Source of the DNA: Sebastes aleutianus
Lineage: Eukaryota > Chordata > Actinopteri > Perciformes > Sebastidae
Length of the DNA stretch: 64,000 nucleotides
Assembly (NCBI GenBank): GCA_916700875.1
Contig: CAKAKS010000066.1
Location: forward strand, 20,761,490-20,825,489
Reading direction: 5' to 3'
This document shows, in pieces, positions 12,515 to 25,924 of the stretch. The first letter of the stretch is position 1. The number at the start of each line of letters is the position of its first letter. A model generated the notes under the pieces. It was given only the letters and a program-made list of their open reading frames with translations. It did not search any database and was not told the origin of the DNA. The position numbers and the translations under genes were made by a program.

Positions 12515-14278
12515 TCAGGGTTCACCATGGTCACCTTTTGCTGAACTTTATTGTTGCAAATCACATTCACACCATCACAACATGCACCAGATCACTGAAT
12601 TGGACTTTCCAGTATCTAACAAGAGGCTTTGAATATATAATTTTCCATGAGGTTACAGGCCATTATTTTGAATAGAAATTTTTACATTTTAAAGTCAATT
12701 TGAGTTCTAATATTCCAACAATATATTTATTACTTCTCACTATACATTCCTGTTTATCCATTTGAAATACTGTCTACCACAAATTTACATTTACATTAAT
12801 TATTTTATGTTTTACGTTTATATTTAAGCCCTATATTTTAACTTGCAGTATTTTATGTCTTAATTCTCATTTTACTTTTACGTGTGTGATTTTCCTTTTT
12901 TATGTACATATTTAATGAGCATTACTGTGGGGAACCTGAGACCCAAGACTTTCACTGCCATGGACTGCTTTGTTGTAATTGTTCTGCATTTGATACATAA
13001 AGAAACTTGAAAAACAGCGATCAATATTCTGTTAAAGCTTCTAAATGTCCAGCAAGATTTTCACAACAAAGCTGTGAGCTTGTGATAAAACATAGTTGTA
13101 TTCTGTTCAAGCAACAGGTTTCCCAGCAAAGTGATTTTACAGTTATGGTTACCAAGATTTATGTCTGCTGTTCATCATCCTTCAATAACAATGATGCGAT
13201 ATGTAGAGCTCTATATTCACACAATCACGGTATCCTATGTACCAGAATATATTTTAGGATCAACTTGAGTTCAGATATTATTTGAATAATATATGAAAAA
13301 CAGTGATTACAGTGGAGGGAGCAATCTCACCACATGATCTTCATCAGCAGATGGAGTTGCCCAGTTATAGGATTGTATGTCTGAGTTTTTTCCAACTTCT
13401 CATTCATGTTTAAAAGCTGAGCTTTAAAGTTAATTCTTGAGAAAACAATCTTACCACAAAGTGGATTTAGTAGCTGTTCTGAAGCGTTTCTAACATGATC
13501 TTTTGCTACTTCAACAAGCTACCAGGCCTCTAAATGTTAAGCTGCATGGGGACTTTTTCCATGTCTTTGTTTACAATTTCTAATTTTCCATGCACGCTCC
13601 ATAAAGTAAAGTTTATCCATGTAGCACCTTTCTATATCAGACGTCAGAAAGTAGTTCACAATAAAAGGCAAAAGCCCGATAGAAAATACAGACACAATGT
13701 GAAAGTAAATAAATTAAGAATAAATAAAATAATATAAATGCAATAAACAGGTGGGTCAAAGCTGGAGAAAAAGGCCATGGTCCTGTTCAAACCAATGAGC
13801 AGACAGTCCATTTGAACTTCCAAAAGTTTGATATAGAAAGCTATAAATAGCACCTTGAGCTGTCTTAGCTTCCTGATCCTATGTTAATATAGTTTGGGGA
13901 AGACAGCAGAAGAGAATCACAGTAGCTTAACTGCACTCATTAGGAAAAACCTAATAAAAAGACTTTGTAATCAAATCCACCGCTTTTAGCACCGAACACT
14001 TTTGAAAAAGCTGCTAACTGGATATTCAGAGAGCAGCAGTCACGCAGGAGAGAGTGCATCAAATGAAGTTACTTTGGGAAATGGATATGACACCGAGATA
14101 GGACAAGAGGCATCTATCACCATCACAAAATTTGTCACTTACTGTAAAAGCCAAATGGCAGCCAAACTGTCTGGTCTGGTGTTACATGACTTATTGTATG
14201 ACTGCATCACCTGAGTGGTGAAAAGCAACTGTTAATTCAGTGAGTTTCTGCAATATCTTTGAGTTAGTTAGATGGATG
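12515..14278. other. Intergenic stretch, no gene recognised
   Basis: AT-rich with only short random open frames. No exon, RNA gene or clear repeat boundary could be supported. Confidence 0.45.

Positions 14279-14376
<98 letters not shown>
14279..14376. repeat. (GATA)n microsatellite
   Basis: About 24 near-perfect GATA/TAGA units. Confidence 0.97.
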
Positions 14377-15782
14377 CTTGTTTCACAGTTCAGATTCTTC
14401 CAGATTCATCATGTCTTCTCATTGCCAGAGCTAGGACGGGGAAGAGTAAACAACCTGCCGGGGGGAAAAGGCTGCGGTTGCTCAGCCGAAGTGTGGTGGC
14501 CCCTGAGGGTCAAAAGCATAACAACATAAAAACAAACCATATAGCGCTGGCCTTCTCTAACATACAAACCTGTCAATCTGCATTGGCACACATGGGCAGA
14601 AGAACATCAGACTGACAGGAGCCTCTATCGCACGGCCCGGTGCCTGTTAGAGCACGTCGGGTCTAATCACACATGGACATGTGCATGTTGGCCCTCTCTG
14701 ATGACAGACAAACACAAATGGACATGACACAGCACTGCTGTTTCTAAAATGTAGGATTTGATTTTGTTTTGTTAGTTTTCTGTTGGCCACATTGTAAAGT
14801 CTTCGTCTACTGTCTCCTGAGCACATAAACCTGAGTCATAATAACTTTCCTCTTCACTGGAGTTTCTGGTCATCTGCTGAAATGTGACGACATCAATTCA
14901 CATAGTTGTGTCTATGTTTTTGCAGATTTCACTCTATACTGTAAATAAATGCTGATGTTTATTGTGAGCATTGAACTGACAAATAAATACAGTTGTTTTC
15001 TCATTGACAAGTAAGCAAAGGCTAGCTGGAGAGGAGCTCTGGTGTGCTGTTTACTCAGGCAGAAGTCCTGGTATGGCATTCAACAAGACATGCTATTACC
15101 TCACATTATCTAAAGCCACTGCACGGCGTGAGTCATCTCAGCGAGGGAATCCTGGGTTGAAGAGGATGCTAGTGAGGAAAACAGAGAAACAGTTGTCACA
15201 ATAAAGCAGGAAGAGAGCCGCTCTGTATTTTAAATTAATATTTAATATCCCCAAATAACACTTCAGTGTCTGAATAGTCTAGTTATTGTTGTTTGACCTG
15301 GTATTATCATGTAAAATGATAATATTAGATGACTCAGGATTTAGGACTATAGGACAAGGAATCATATCTTGACATGTTCATCCACTGAAGGAACATGTAT
15401 ATTTTGTTGGTTCTGAGACTATGAGGAAGCTTTGGGGGGTCCAGTCCTGCACCTCTCAGTCTGTCATCCTGCATTATCCCTCCATCCTTTCACCACCTGA
15501 TCTACCTGACAGCTCAGCCCTGCAGGCAGAACTGGACTCACAGCCCAAAGAAGCTCCACACTCCGGTGCACTGAAGCCTACCGACCCCTCCTGCTCATAT
15601 TTTGACTCAGATGTTGATTTTATCTGAACATGTTCTCACTCACACAATACACACTTCAATCTGAAAACTGTTGCTGGATGGGACTGATTGTTATTTAGAT
15701 GAAAGCTGAAGAATTGTAGTCCATATGAAAATAATTGTTCTTTTTTTGGGGTCTTGGACATCAAAAGGGACACAGTCGCCAT

Positions 15783-16138
15783 CTTCTGGACAATATGTGA
15801 TATAACTTTTGTGTAACCATTACTTAGTCAAATTAAATATATATCATAAAAGGATTAAATGCCTTTTTTTCTTGACATATTTACACATTTTTCTGTACCA
15901 AAAGTCTTCAAGTAAAGTTATCAAAATGTCTATCAGCATCAGTATTTATCCTATTTTCGTCTTCTGGACAATATGTGATATAACCTTTGTGTACCATTAC
16001 TTAAGAATAAGTCAAATTAGATATATCACAAAAGGATTAAATGCCTCTTTTTCTTGACATATTTACACATTTTCTGTAACAAAAGTGTTGAAGTAAAGTT
16101 ACCAAATGTCTATCAGCATCAATATTAATCCGATTTTA
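15783..16138. repeat. Tandem duplication, two ~178-bp copies
   Basis: The segment from CTTCTGGACAATATGTGATA to the TATCAGCATCA block occurs at 15783-15960 and again at 15961-16138. Differences are a few substitutions and short indels. It lies in intergenic DNA upstream of sgsm1. Confidence 0.85.
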
Positions 16139-16884
16139 ATGTAGGGAAGCATAATAACTGTTTTCTATGAGTTCATACACAGATGCTTAGGTGCTAAAGT
16201 GCTAACGTTAAAGTCTCTCAACGGCTCTCAACATGGCGATGGCGAGCCGGCAGCTCGAAGCTGATGGTGCTAACAAAGCTAACTTACAACACACAAAGAG
16301 GGAGAGTGACTTCATTCTCTGCTCAGGTAGACATTACCCCTCTATATCTTTACATTACAATAGTTGTTTGCTGCTATATAAATCCTCTGGATATTAAATT
16401 TAGCACAACCTGTTTTTTGTTTATCCTCACTATTGTATGTTAACCCAGACATTCGACCTGATATGCCCCAAGTCTTGAAATCCAGGCGTTTTCACCAAGT
16501 GTATCCAGCATTCATTCAACCATTCAACATTTGTGTGTGCAGATAAATATATATATTTTTTTAAAAGATCTGTGTGATTTGCAGATAGAGTATCTGCTTC
16601 ATTGTAAGATTTAGTCTCCCAGTATTTCCTTATCTTGACCACAAGATGGCGTGAAGGTCAAATGTTTCCATGTCAGGGAAATTAACAAGTACATTACTCC
16701 CATCTCCATGTATTATGTCCCTGTTTGTTTTCAGTTCAGGGATATTTATGTATCTATTTACATTGAATGTATATTTAACATTACAATAAAGAGATCACAG
16801 CATTATGTCTCATTCAGTGAAACTTATATTCAAGATTAAGTTGAAAGATGTGGACAGCTACCCTATAGTGCTACAGGAATGAGT

Positions 16885-17101
16885 CCCAAAAGCAAGGCCT
16901 ATGGAAAGGAGGCTAGGTCACAGGCGGACATGGGTCTTGGGGTATGGGGTATAACACATGCGCAGTGTAACTAAAGCTGCGGTCGTGCGTTGCGATTGGC
17001 TCAATTTCGGCGAGTGCAGACCAGATTTTACTGTGCATGTGTTATAACCCCGGAGATATGACGCGTGACCCAGCCTCCTTTCCATAGGCCTTGCCCAAAA
17101 G
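16885..17101. mobile_element. hAT-like MITE with long terminal inverted repeats
   Basis: Element 16893-17093 (201 bp). Its ends CAAGGCCTATGGAAAGGAGG and the reverse complement at the right match for about 30 bp, and the inner blocks ATAACACATGC / GCATGTGTTAT extend the fold-back. It is flanked by a perfect 8-bp direct repeat CCCAAAAG at 16885-16892 and 17094-17101, the target size of the hAT superfamily. Non-coding. Confidence 0.88.
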
Positions 17102-17631
17102 CCGGAAATGAGTTACATTTTAGCACTTCGGTTCCTTTCTCTGGAAGTCAATGGGTTTTTTGATAGGTTTTTAGTTAGATGCCTGAAATAAGGTCTGTGG
17201 TTAACACAAGCTTAAGAGATTTTAACTTTTTGTTCTACGTACATCAAAAAATAGCCCATTCGTAAATTTTGAAGCCTTTACGTGTCTTAAAAAAAGGCAG
17301 TTGCTAACAAGTGGCTAAATGAGACTACTAAACATCATCACGCCGACTCTGTGTATACTCGCACTCATGCGACTGTGGTGTAGTTCATTCACACTTCAAA
17401 AATCACAAAAGCAGTTTTAATTTATGGAGATTATCTTGCTGAACAAAACGTGTAAGTATCATAAACATGTGTTAGCCACAGAGTTTATTTTCTGCAATAA
17501 TCCAAAACCCAATGGAAAAATCACATTGGCTTTTTGTCAAGGGAACCCAGGGCGATGCTATAACTTCCTGGTTGGCCTACAAAAATACGTCATCGCTGCA
17601 TCACTCTATTTTTTTAATGTAGGCAACTATA

Positions 17632-17805
17632 TTCAATTCAATTCAATATGCTTTATTGATCATGACTGTTAGGTGAACAATATTGCCAAAGCGTCAATTC
17701 AATAATAATAATAATAATAAAAAAGAACAAAATAAAAGCAAAAACATACATATATACAATTCATTAAGCAAATTACAATATATAGATATTTAAAAAAGAA
17801 CATGG
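17632..17805 (-). repeat. Retroposon 3' end (family E, copy 1)
   Basis: Begins with (ATTCA)n, then ATGCTTTATTGATCATGACTG, GTGAACAATATTGCCAAAGC and AATTACAATATATAGATATTT. The same block order recurs at 55243-55425. The (AATTG)n-type tail at its left end suggests a LINE or SINE inserted in minus orientation. Confidence 0.65.
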
Positions 17806-18015
17806 AGATTATACTCTGATTGGAAAGCTATAAATCTGTCTTTGCTTTAATTTCCAGCCTGTTGTATTGGTGCTCCTGCCACCCAATGGAAGCACACTGC
17901 ATTGTGTCTTTAAGAGGCGTGTTAGAGGAGGAGGAGTTGTGATCTCAGTGTAAAGCAGTACTCAGCTGATGAGAGAGAGAGAGGAGGTGCTGCTTTGAGA
18001 AAGGAGACAGGATCC

Positions 18016-18651
18016 ATGGCAACAATCATGGCAGGTGGGACCAACAAGGAAAATATGAGAATAAATATTTCTGAATTATATTTCTGTTCTTTTTGAGACT
18101 AAATGAAGTTGTGACAGATAGTAAATATTGTTCTGTGTGTTACTGTGTTTGTTGTGTTTCAGAGGCAGAGACCCGTCAGAGGCTGCTGCGCACCGTCAAG
18201 AAGGAGGTGGGTGTTTTCAGCTCAGCAGTTTATCGGAAAAACAAACACTGGTTTGGTTTGTATGAGGCTGTATAGTTCAACCTGTGCACAGACAGGTGAT
18301 CCCCTAACAAACACTGGTTGACACTTTGTACTGAATGTTCTGTTCCTCTCCTGATGATGACACCTGAGATAAATGGCTTGGATGCTCATCTGAATCACAG
18401 CATCTTTGAAAAGATTAGAAAACAAGCCTGTATCAAATATTATAATATACTAATAGTCTTTAAAGTGTTGTTTTTTTTCTTTAAAAAGCTATATATTATA
18501 TTCATTGTCGCCTGTTTTGAGTGGTCGTGTTGCAGCTCAGTAATTATTCGGGTGGAGAAGAAGCAGCATGAAGGAAACAGATTGTCTGTAGTCAGTGTTT
18601 GTGATGTTTATCAACCTTCTGCCAAGCCATTTGGTGGTTATAGTCAGACAC

Positions 18652-18733
<82 letters not shown>

Positions 18734-21700
18734 CGTGCGTGTGTGTGCGTGTGCATGTGCGTGTGCGTGTGTGTGTGTAATGCATGAAATGAGTTATATG
18801 GTGTTGAGTGGAAACACAATATGGGAGGCAGGTCTGGTGGTTTGTTCAGCTGGTTTTCAGCACTTCATGTCTCTCATCATCATCATTTGAGGTTACTGCA
18901 GTAAAACAGGAGACCAGAGTTCAGCAGATCAAATGAGACGTCGCTACCATTTAGTCTGTCTGATATTCAAACCTTTAATGAGGTTTCTTCTAAAGAGATC
19001 TTCATCCTTGTGAATGGTCTTTCTCAGAAAGCTTACAGCAGTCTTTTGCTATAAGATTTTAGGTCCCAAATGTTGGAAAGAGGACATGGAGTTAATGAAT
19101 GCTTGCATAAAGATCTGTGACATGTTTAGAAATGTCACATAAACCCCATCATGCAAAGCTCAAGTTGCATGATGATTAACTTTTTCTAATGTCTGTTTTC
19201 ATTGTTTTTTCTAAAGAAAACTCCCACCAACTAAATAATCATTTTCTGGACTTTCTTATTGTGGCTTAATATGACCACATTTATTGGGGTTAATGTGCCA
19301 ACTGACTGGGCTTTCTGTATTCTGGTGAAACTACCCTACAGCGTTCATCTGATATGAAGGGTTGAAGAACTCCAGTACTTTTGAATAGTGGGTATACTCT
19401 CCTATATATTTTGTGTGGATATACCCGGTATACCTGCGTATACGCTTCTTTACACCACTGGACCACAGGGTTGGGTTGCACCAGCTATTCATAAATAGTC
19501 CTACAGTTTGTTCTTCATACGTTCTTACAACTAGTTAGTTTCAAACTAGTGATGTACCAAATCAGATCGCACCATTAAAACCTAAGAAGTGTATGCCTGA
19601 GTAAAGACTTTGTAGTAATTTGTATGCTAAGAAACATTTATAGCGACGTCCAATCAAAAGCTTTTTTATTATGCAAACAGGAAGTCACTGTAGCATCACC
19701 AATTAATATTTATATTTTGTGACATGCAATTAACAGCATTTTGTTCAAGTGTCAAGTCCGATATGTCTACCATACTTATTTTACTTATATACTGTAACGT
19801 TACATTAGCAAGCTATCGTTAGCTTTGTCAGTTGGTTATGTTGGTTTAGGTAACGGTAGCTACCCATAGACGTCAACAGTTACACCTGACAGTTACTGTG
19901 GGTAAATATTTAGTTATCTGTGTGGTGAAACCTGTTTTAATTTGGTATGCGTTAAATCTCCACTTAGTAAACACTTTTGTCATAATTAGGTTAAGTTTGA
20001 ACTTAGTAACATCTGGTGCAGCTGGCAGCAGGAAACTAATATTCTCCACTGAAACCCAGAATTATAATAATAGAAAATTATTCAAGTATTCACTGCAATG
20101 TGATTAAATATTTATAGTTGAACCAATTCAGCTTCAAACTAACTAACTATAATACATGCACTGCAATGAAGATAGATGGATAATGAAAGATTAAAATGAC
20201 ATATCAGCATACTGATGTGTTTCACTCCATTGTGTCTTCATTCTCCTACAGTAGTGTTTACTTTGTGGTCACTACTGTTGAGGTTTTTGTTCATCTCTGT
20301 TTATTCAGGGAAACTCAAAAACACTAGCTCTTTACACATTTACAGTAATTTACAGTCAACCCTCAGGGCTTTCCATCATCACCTAAACTATTCTACTATT
20401 GTTTGTTTTGGTCACTAAAAAACTGAAGCAGAGGAACAGTAACAGTAGGTTTTTAGAGAGTGTTACTCATTCCCCTTTCCTGGCCAGATTTATTCCAGTC
20501 CAGACCACTTTGTTTAATATCCTTCTGTTAACAATTGATGGATTTATTTCATTAGTTTCATCTCAGATTGCCTCATAAATTACAAGACTTTATTTCTGCC
20601 AAACAAACAAAGATAATAATCACATCCTGGATCTTGTGAAAGGAGGAATGAAGAGACTTTGGTCTGATGTGTTTTCCTCCGAGTCCTGTTTGCAGTCTTA
20701 TCAGTGGAGACCAGACCCTTCCCATGATTAAACCTGCCTCCTGTGTGCTGATACGGCCTCACTGGGATTCATTCACGGTGGCTCTTTTACTGTTTACCAC
20801 AAATGCAGCCTGATGGAGTCTGTGGACGGAACAGCACAGTATGAGAGCTCACTTTAGTCACAGATAGCACTTCATGAAAATCAGCATTAATCTAGAAGAG
20901 TTAACAAAGAATTTAAATTTATTTGTAGATGTATATTCCCCTTAAAGGAAAGATAGATGTTGTTTGCACTGTTTACCCATTAGTTTATTATTACTCTGTG
21001 TGGGTTATACCATATGGTGTCTCTATGCTGTGTGTTCTCACGCTCTCCGTGTCCAGCTGGTTATGTGCCACCAGTCTACTCAGATATACCTGGATGTGGG
21101 CCATTATCCAGAGAGTGCAGGACGTCTGTGGCAGCGGAATTACCTTCTGGCACAAATTGGTTTGAATGAGATCTCTTATTTGCCTTAGCTTTGATACAGA
21201 ACACCTCTCAGTCTGTCTCCGTCTCTTTGTCTTGCTCTGATAGTGAGTTTTGCTTCTCCCGCACACAATCACACACCTGTGTTTGCTAAAGGAGAGAGAG
21301 GAAAAAGGGGGAGAGAGACTATTAGAAGAACAGGCCACAGAGATCTGCACCATTTACTTTGCTGTGTGCTTACTCAGGATAAGGTTTCAGGCAGTGGGGT
21401 GTAAAATAATCCACCAGTCTTGTACTGCGTTTTCGGCTTCATAGAGATTTTGTGATTCCTGGTTCCCAGCACGTTGATAGAAAATATTAATACAGGGTTG
21501 ATTCAAACTGCAGGAGCAAGCTGCAGGGAAATCATCAAATATGATTGTTGTCATAGATACTGATAGAGATTATAATATAGTTTTCTACCTTTCTCAATGA
21601 ATGTATTCATAATCAGGTTTTGGTATGGATGAGATAGGATTACCTGGCGAGTTTGTTCACCATTTGTAATCAAACTGAACTATAAGGTGCTGTTGGCGTG

Positions 21701-24700
21701 ACAGTTAAGGTAATACTATACAGCAGCTTTATGGCCCACCTCAACCTCGAGTGATACTGTATGTGTCATGTTAAAATGATTTCAGGTCGAGGCTGAAAGT
21801 GCACTCTTGACATAACAATCTCACCACAAGTTTGAGCCAACATGGGCAAGAAGTCCTCAAAGTGCTCAGAAAAAAAAGGAAATTTAAATCTACAGTTTCA
21901 TGACAACTCCATCTGCTGAAGAAGATCATGTGATATGATCAAAAGGTCCAGAAAACCTACTGAATGGACCCTTTGGTGGTGAGTGAGTGCATTTTCAACA
22001 GTTCATATAATATCTTACGAAAAAGTTATTCCTCCTTTTTCGTTGGTTTTCCTTCGAATGTCCAGCAATGCGTGTCAATTTCTGCTCGTTACATGCGTAC
22101 AGTCTTTTCAAAATAAACCTCTGTCTTCACAGGAAACAACTTCCTTAGGATTAGGCAACAAAACTACTTGGTTAGGTTTAGGAAAAGATCGTGGTTTGGC
22201 TTAAAATGTCACCGGACGTGATGTTACTTAAGTACGTAAGTTACGTGACAAATAAATCAACATTGACTTCTGGTTTCACACGGGACACGAATGCCTGTCT
22301 CCTGGATGAAAGTCTGATATTTTTATGTCTATTATATTTTACATACAAATTTATTTTGTAGTATATTCACGAATTACAGTGCATTACTTTTCATAGGTAT
22401 CGCTACGAACAGTGTATGAGACCAGTCTGTGTGGATGCATTGATTTTGTGGTGGAATAATGTTCACTGCCTTAATAGTTGATCAGTCTGCTTATGCATTA
22501 TTAAATTGTTATTCAAATAATAGAGACTTAATTCAGATGTGTAACTTTAAGTGTAGCTCTATGCATGGATTAACATTCATAACCAAAGACAATTTTACTT
22601 CTTTTTCCCCCCTTCATTCCTCAGTGGCCACCGAGATGATGAATAATGAAGGGTGGATGTTAATGGATGGGGCTTTCTCTCTGGCTCTTATTTCTTGGCT
22701 CTGCTGTTGCAGGAGTTAATTGGAATACTCTGAAGATCTTTTATCACTCTGGCTAATGCCTTCAGGCTACAGTGGTTAGTTCAGAGCAGATTCATCAGGC
22801 TTTGCTGCTGTAAAAGAGACGCTTAATGGTTGTTGTCACGTCACGCACATTGTTTAATCTGTAAATTCTAGTGAAAATATATTTTTGTGGTGGAGTTTTA
22901 GTAGATATGGCTACTCTGATTGGTACATTTTGTGTAGATTTGTGCTTTGTTGTTACCGAAATTAACACATTAGGACTCTCGGTGGCTGGATGATATTGTG
23001 AAAAGATGACGGCACAGTACATCTAGATATTATTAGTTACTGTAGTTAGGGAGCTGCAATAATTTCTGTTTATTTCATTGATAAATGAATGTTGTTGACG
23101 CATCTTCTAGGCGGAAGTGATCCTCAGTGAGACACGTGCCGTCTCCATAGAAACCTGCGGGTTGTCTGAGCTTAGACACTTCACCATATAAATTCCTTAG
23201 AGGCCTGATCTGTAGCTCAGATGAGAGAGATGAGAAAATACAAGGAGTCTGCTTCCTCAAGTTGGCAAATCAATCAGCTTCCTGTATGTCAGGTGCACTC
23301 AGAGAAAATTGGTGCATATAGCCCTTTTTCTTTTTTGTGTGTATGTGTGTGTGTGTGTGTGCTTTATATAAGTGTGATTGTGAGCAGAGCGGGTGTCACA
23401 TCAGACTGGCACTGTCTCTGTTGTGTTGGCAGCATGAATCATTTCTGTAGATGCTGTAGATAACAATGCTACTGATGCGAACCAGCCAAGTATGCGTAAT
23501 GACTCGTGTTTAATTAGTGATTGATGGGTTAGTGGGTTCTAAGCACATTTGCTTCCAAGGTTTTTTTTTGTATCTTTGATACAAAAGTGAGAGATTAGTC
23601 AGAAAGAGAGATAACTGGTTGCTCTGTGTTTTCAACCGTAACGCAAAACGTGTCGGGTGCTCTTGGAAAACAGGGAAAAAAATCTGGATAAACAGGAAAT
23701 CAATCCAGGCACTCCAAAATACTAAAACAAATGTCAACAAGGAAGGAAATATATTAAAAAGCCTTTATTGTAGTGGCTAATTCATTAAAAAAGCCAACAT
23801 GTTTACTATAAGTTGCCAACCAGTGGGAGACAATCACATGATCACCATAATACTCCAAAATATTACAAAATGTCATGAAGAAATAACACAGAAACAAGTA
23901 ATTTATGTACATCATCAATGAAAATTACTACTAGTTTTTAACATAGGCTGTAAAACAAACATGGGAGCCTATACATAGAGAAGAAAAAATATATATGTTT
24001 TACTTATTTACAGAAAACATGTAAAGTCTATACCCTCATTAAGACAAGGGTACTTTAAAGTATCCAATCGATGGATCAAAAAGTCTCCCCCTGGTAAAGT
24101 TTTTGTAACCCCCTCCCCGACCAACGGTTTAATATGTTCAATGCCCTCTATGCGCAAAAGGAATCATTAGCATCGTGATACTCACTAAAGTGTCTATCCA
24201 TGGAGTAGTCGCGATTCCCCTGAATGCCGTGGTTGACAGTGGTTGAAACACATTGGCTTTTTTAATGATTTAGCCATTACAATATAGGCTTTTTAATATA
24301 TTTCCTTCCTCATTGCCACTTGTTTTAGTATTTTGGAGTGCCTGGATTTCCTTCCTGTCTACCCTGAGAGATTAGTCAGTTTTAGGACCCCGTCTTGCAT
24401 TAACAGTGAGGAAGCAATCAGTGCTCAGTGGACAGTTTCCGAGCACCATCACGGAAAAACAAGTTGTTCTGTGCTTTTCTCAATTTTAGACTTGTTAGGT
24501 TTGGACAATATGTACTACTTTTACTTAAGTAAAAGATCCCAGTACATCAGAGCTGCAACGAATAATCGATTAGTTGTCAACTAATTTTTAAGAAACAAAA
24601 GGTCTAAATTCTCTGATTCCTACTTCTTAAATGTGAATATTTTCTGTTTTTTATACTCCTCTATGACAGTAAACTGAATATCTTTGAGTTGTGAACAGAA

Positions 24701-25178
24701 CAAGACATTTGAGGATGTCATCTTGGGCTTTGGGAAACACTGATCGACATTCTTCACCATTTTCTGACATTTTATAGACCAAACAACTAATCGATTAATC
24801 CAGAAATTAATTAACAGACTAATCGACAATGAAAATAATCGTAAGTTGCAGCCCTACAGTACATTTTTCACCAATGAAAGTTACAGGTATTATAATCCAT
24901 CTGTGTACAGCAAGTAAACTAGATATTAAAGTAGTGAGCCGTAGTGGAAAAACTAACCTGAAGACAGATCTTTATCTCCCTCAAAGCTCTAAGATCAAGT
25001 TATAAACATCAAGTCATGAAAACTGATATTGTTAGACAGCTGGCTGCTTCTTGACCACTGAACTGCCTCACAGAGAAAAGATTTCTTCACGCCAATGAAG
25101 GATTGAATCAATGTGCAGACTGGAACAAACATTTTCAAATAGAGCAGAGGGAACGTCAACCGCTCAAGCAAATATAGC

Positions 25179-25212
<34 letters not shown>

Positions 25213-25887
25213 TGTGTGGAAGGTGAACTTGGCAGTGTAATATGGTCGTTGTGGACAGACTCATTTCAACAGGAAATTACAGCTATCTGTGTGGCTGTGT
25301 CCGGAGGTTGATATATTCCCCATGCAGATTGCAGAGCGGTGCCCACACAGAGGGACGTCTCCATAGCCACCAGAGGGATTGATTTATCAGTCGTCTTAAC
25401 TATTGGTCTGTAGCTGTTGTCAGGCCAGTGGGGAGAGGGGCACATCACCGTGACGACAAAACCTAACTAATGAGCGTTACCTTGTGAGCATGTGTGTGAC
25501 TGCCATTTTTTTTTTTTTAAAAGAAGTTGGGTTTGCATGAATAGGATGTCATCAGCCTTTGACGCAACAGAATCAATTGTTCCCACTGAGGATTACAAAC
25601 TGTTCAGAAAAGTGGGTCTGTGATGGATGAACGCCCCTCCCCTCCCTTTATTCTCCCCCCACCCCCAAATGTACCACCCCCATTTCCCAGTAGAGGTCCT
25701 TGGGATGAGAGCTGGTGACTCATCCACCAACTTCACATGCGCTCTTCCCACTCAGTGTTTCTCTTCCTTTTAACTTTTCAACCCCAGTTCACATCTGAGC
25801 CCTGCGCTCTCTTGTTTTATACACGTTTTATAAATTCTCATAATTATCCTCTGAAATATTTTCCCAGCAACAAGCCCCTCACTGATC

Positions 25888-25924
<37 letters not shown>

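Noticed and set aside
18318..18890. 190-codon plus-strand open frame in sgsm1 intron 2
   Set aside because: Its length comes from the GT microsatellite (Cys-Val run); no start context, splice sites or domain.
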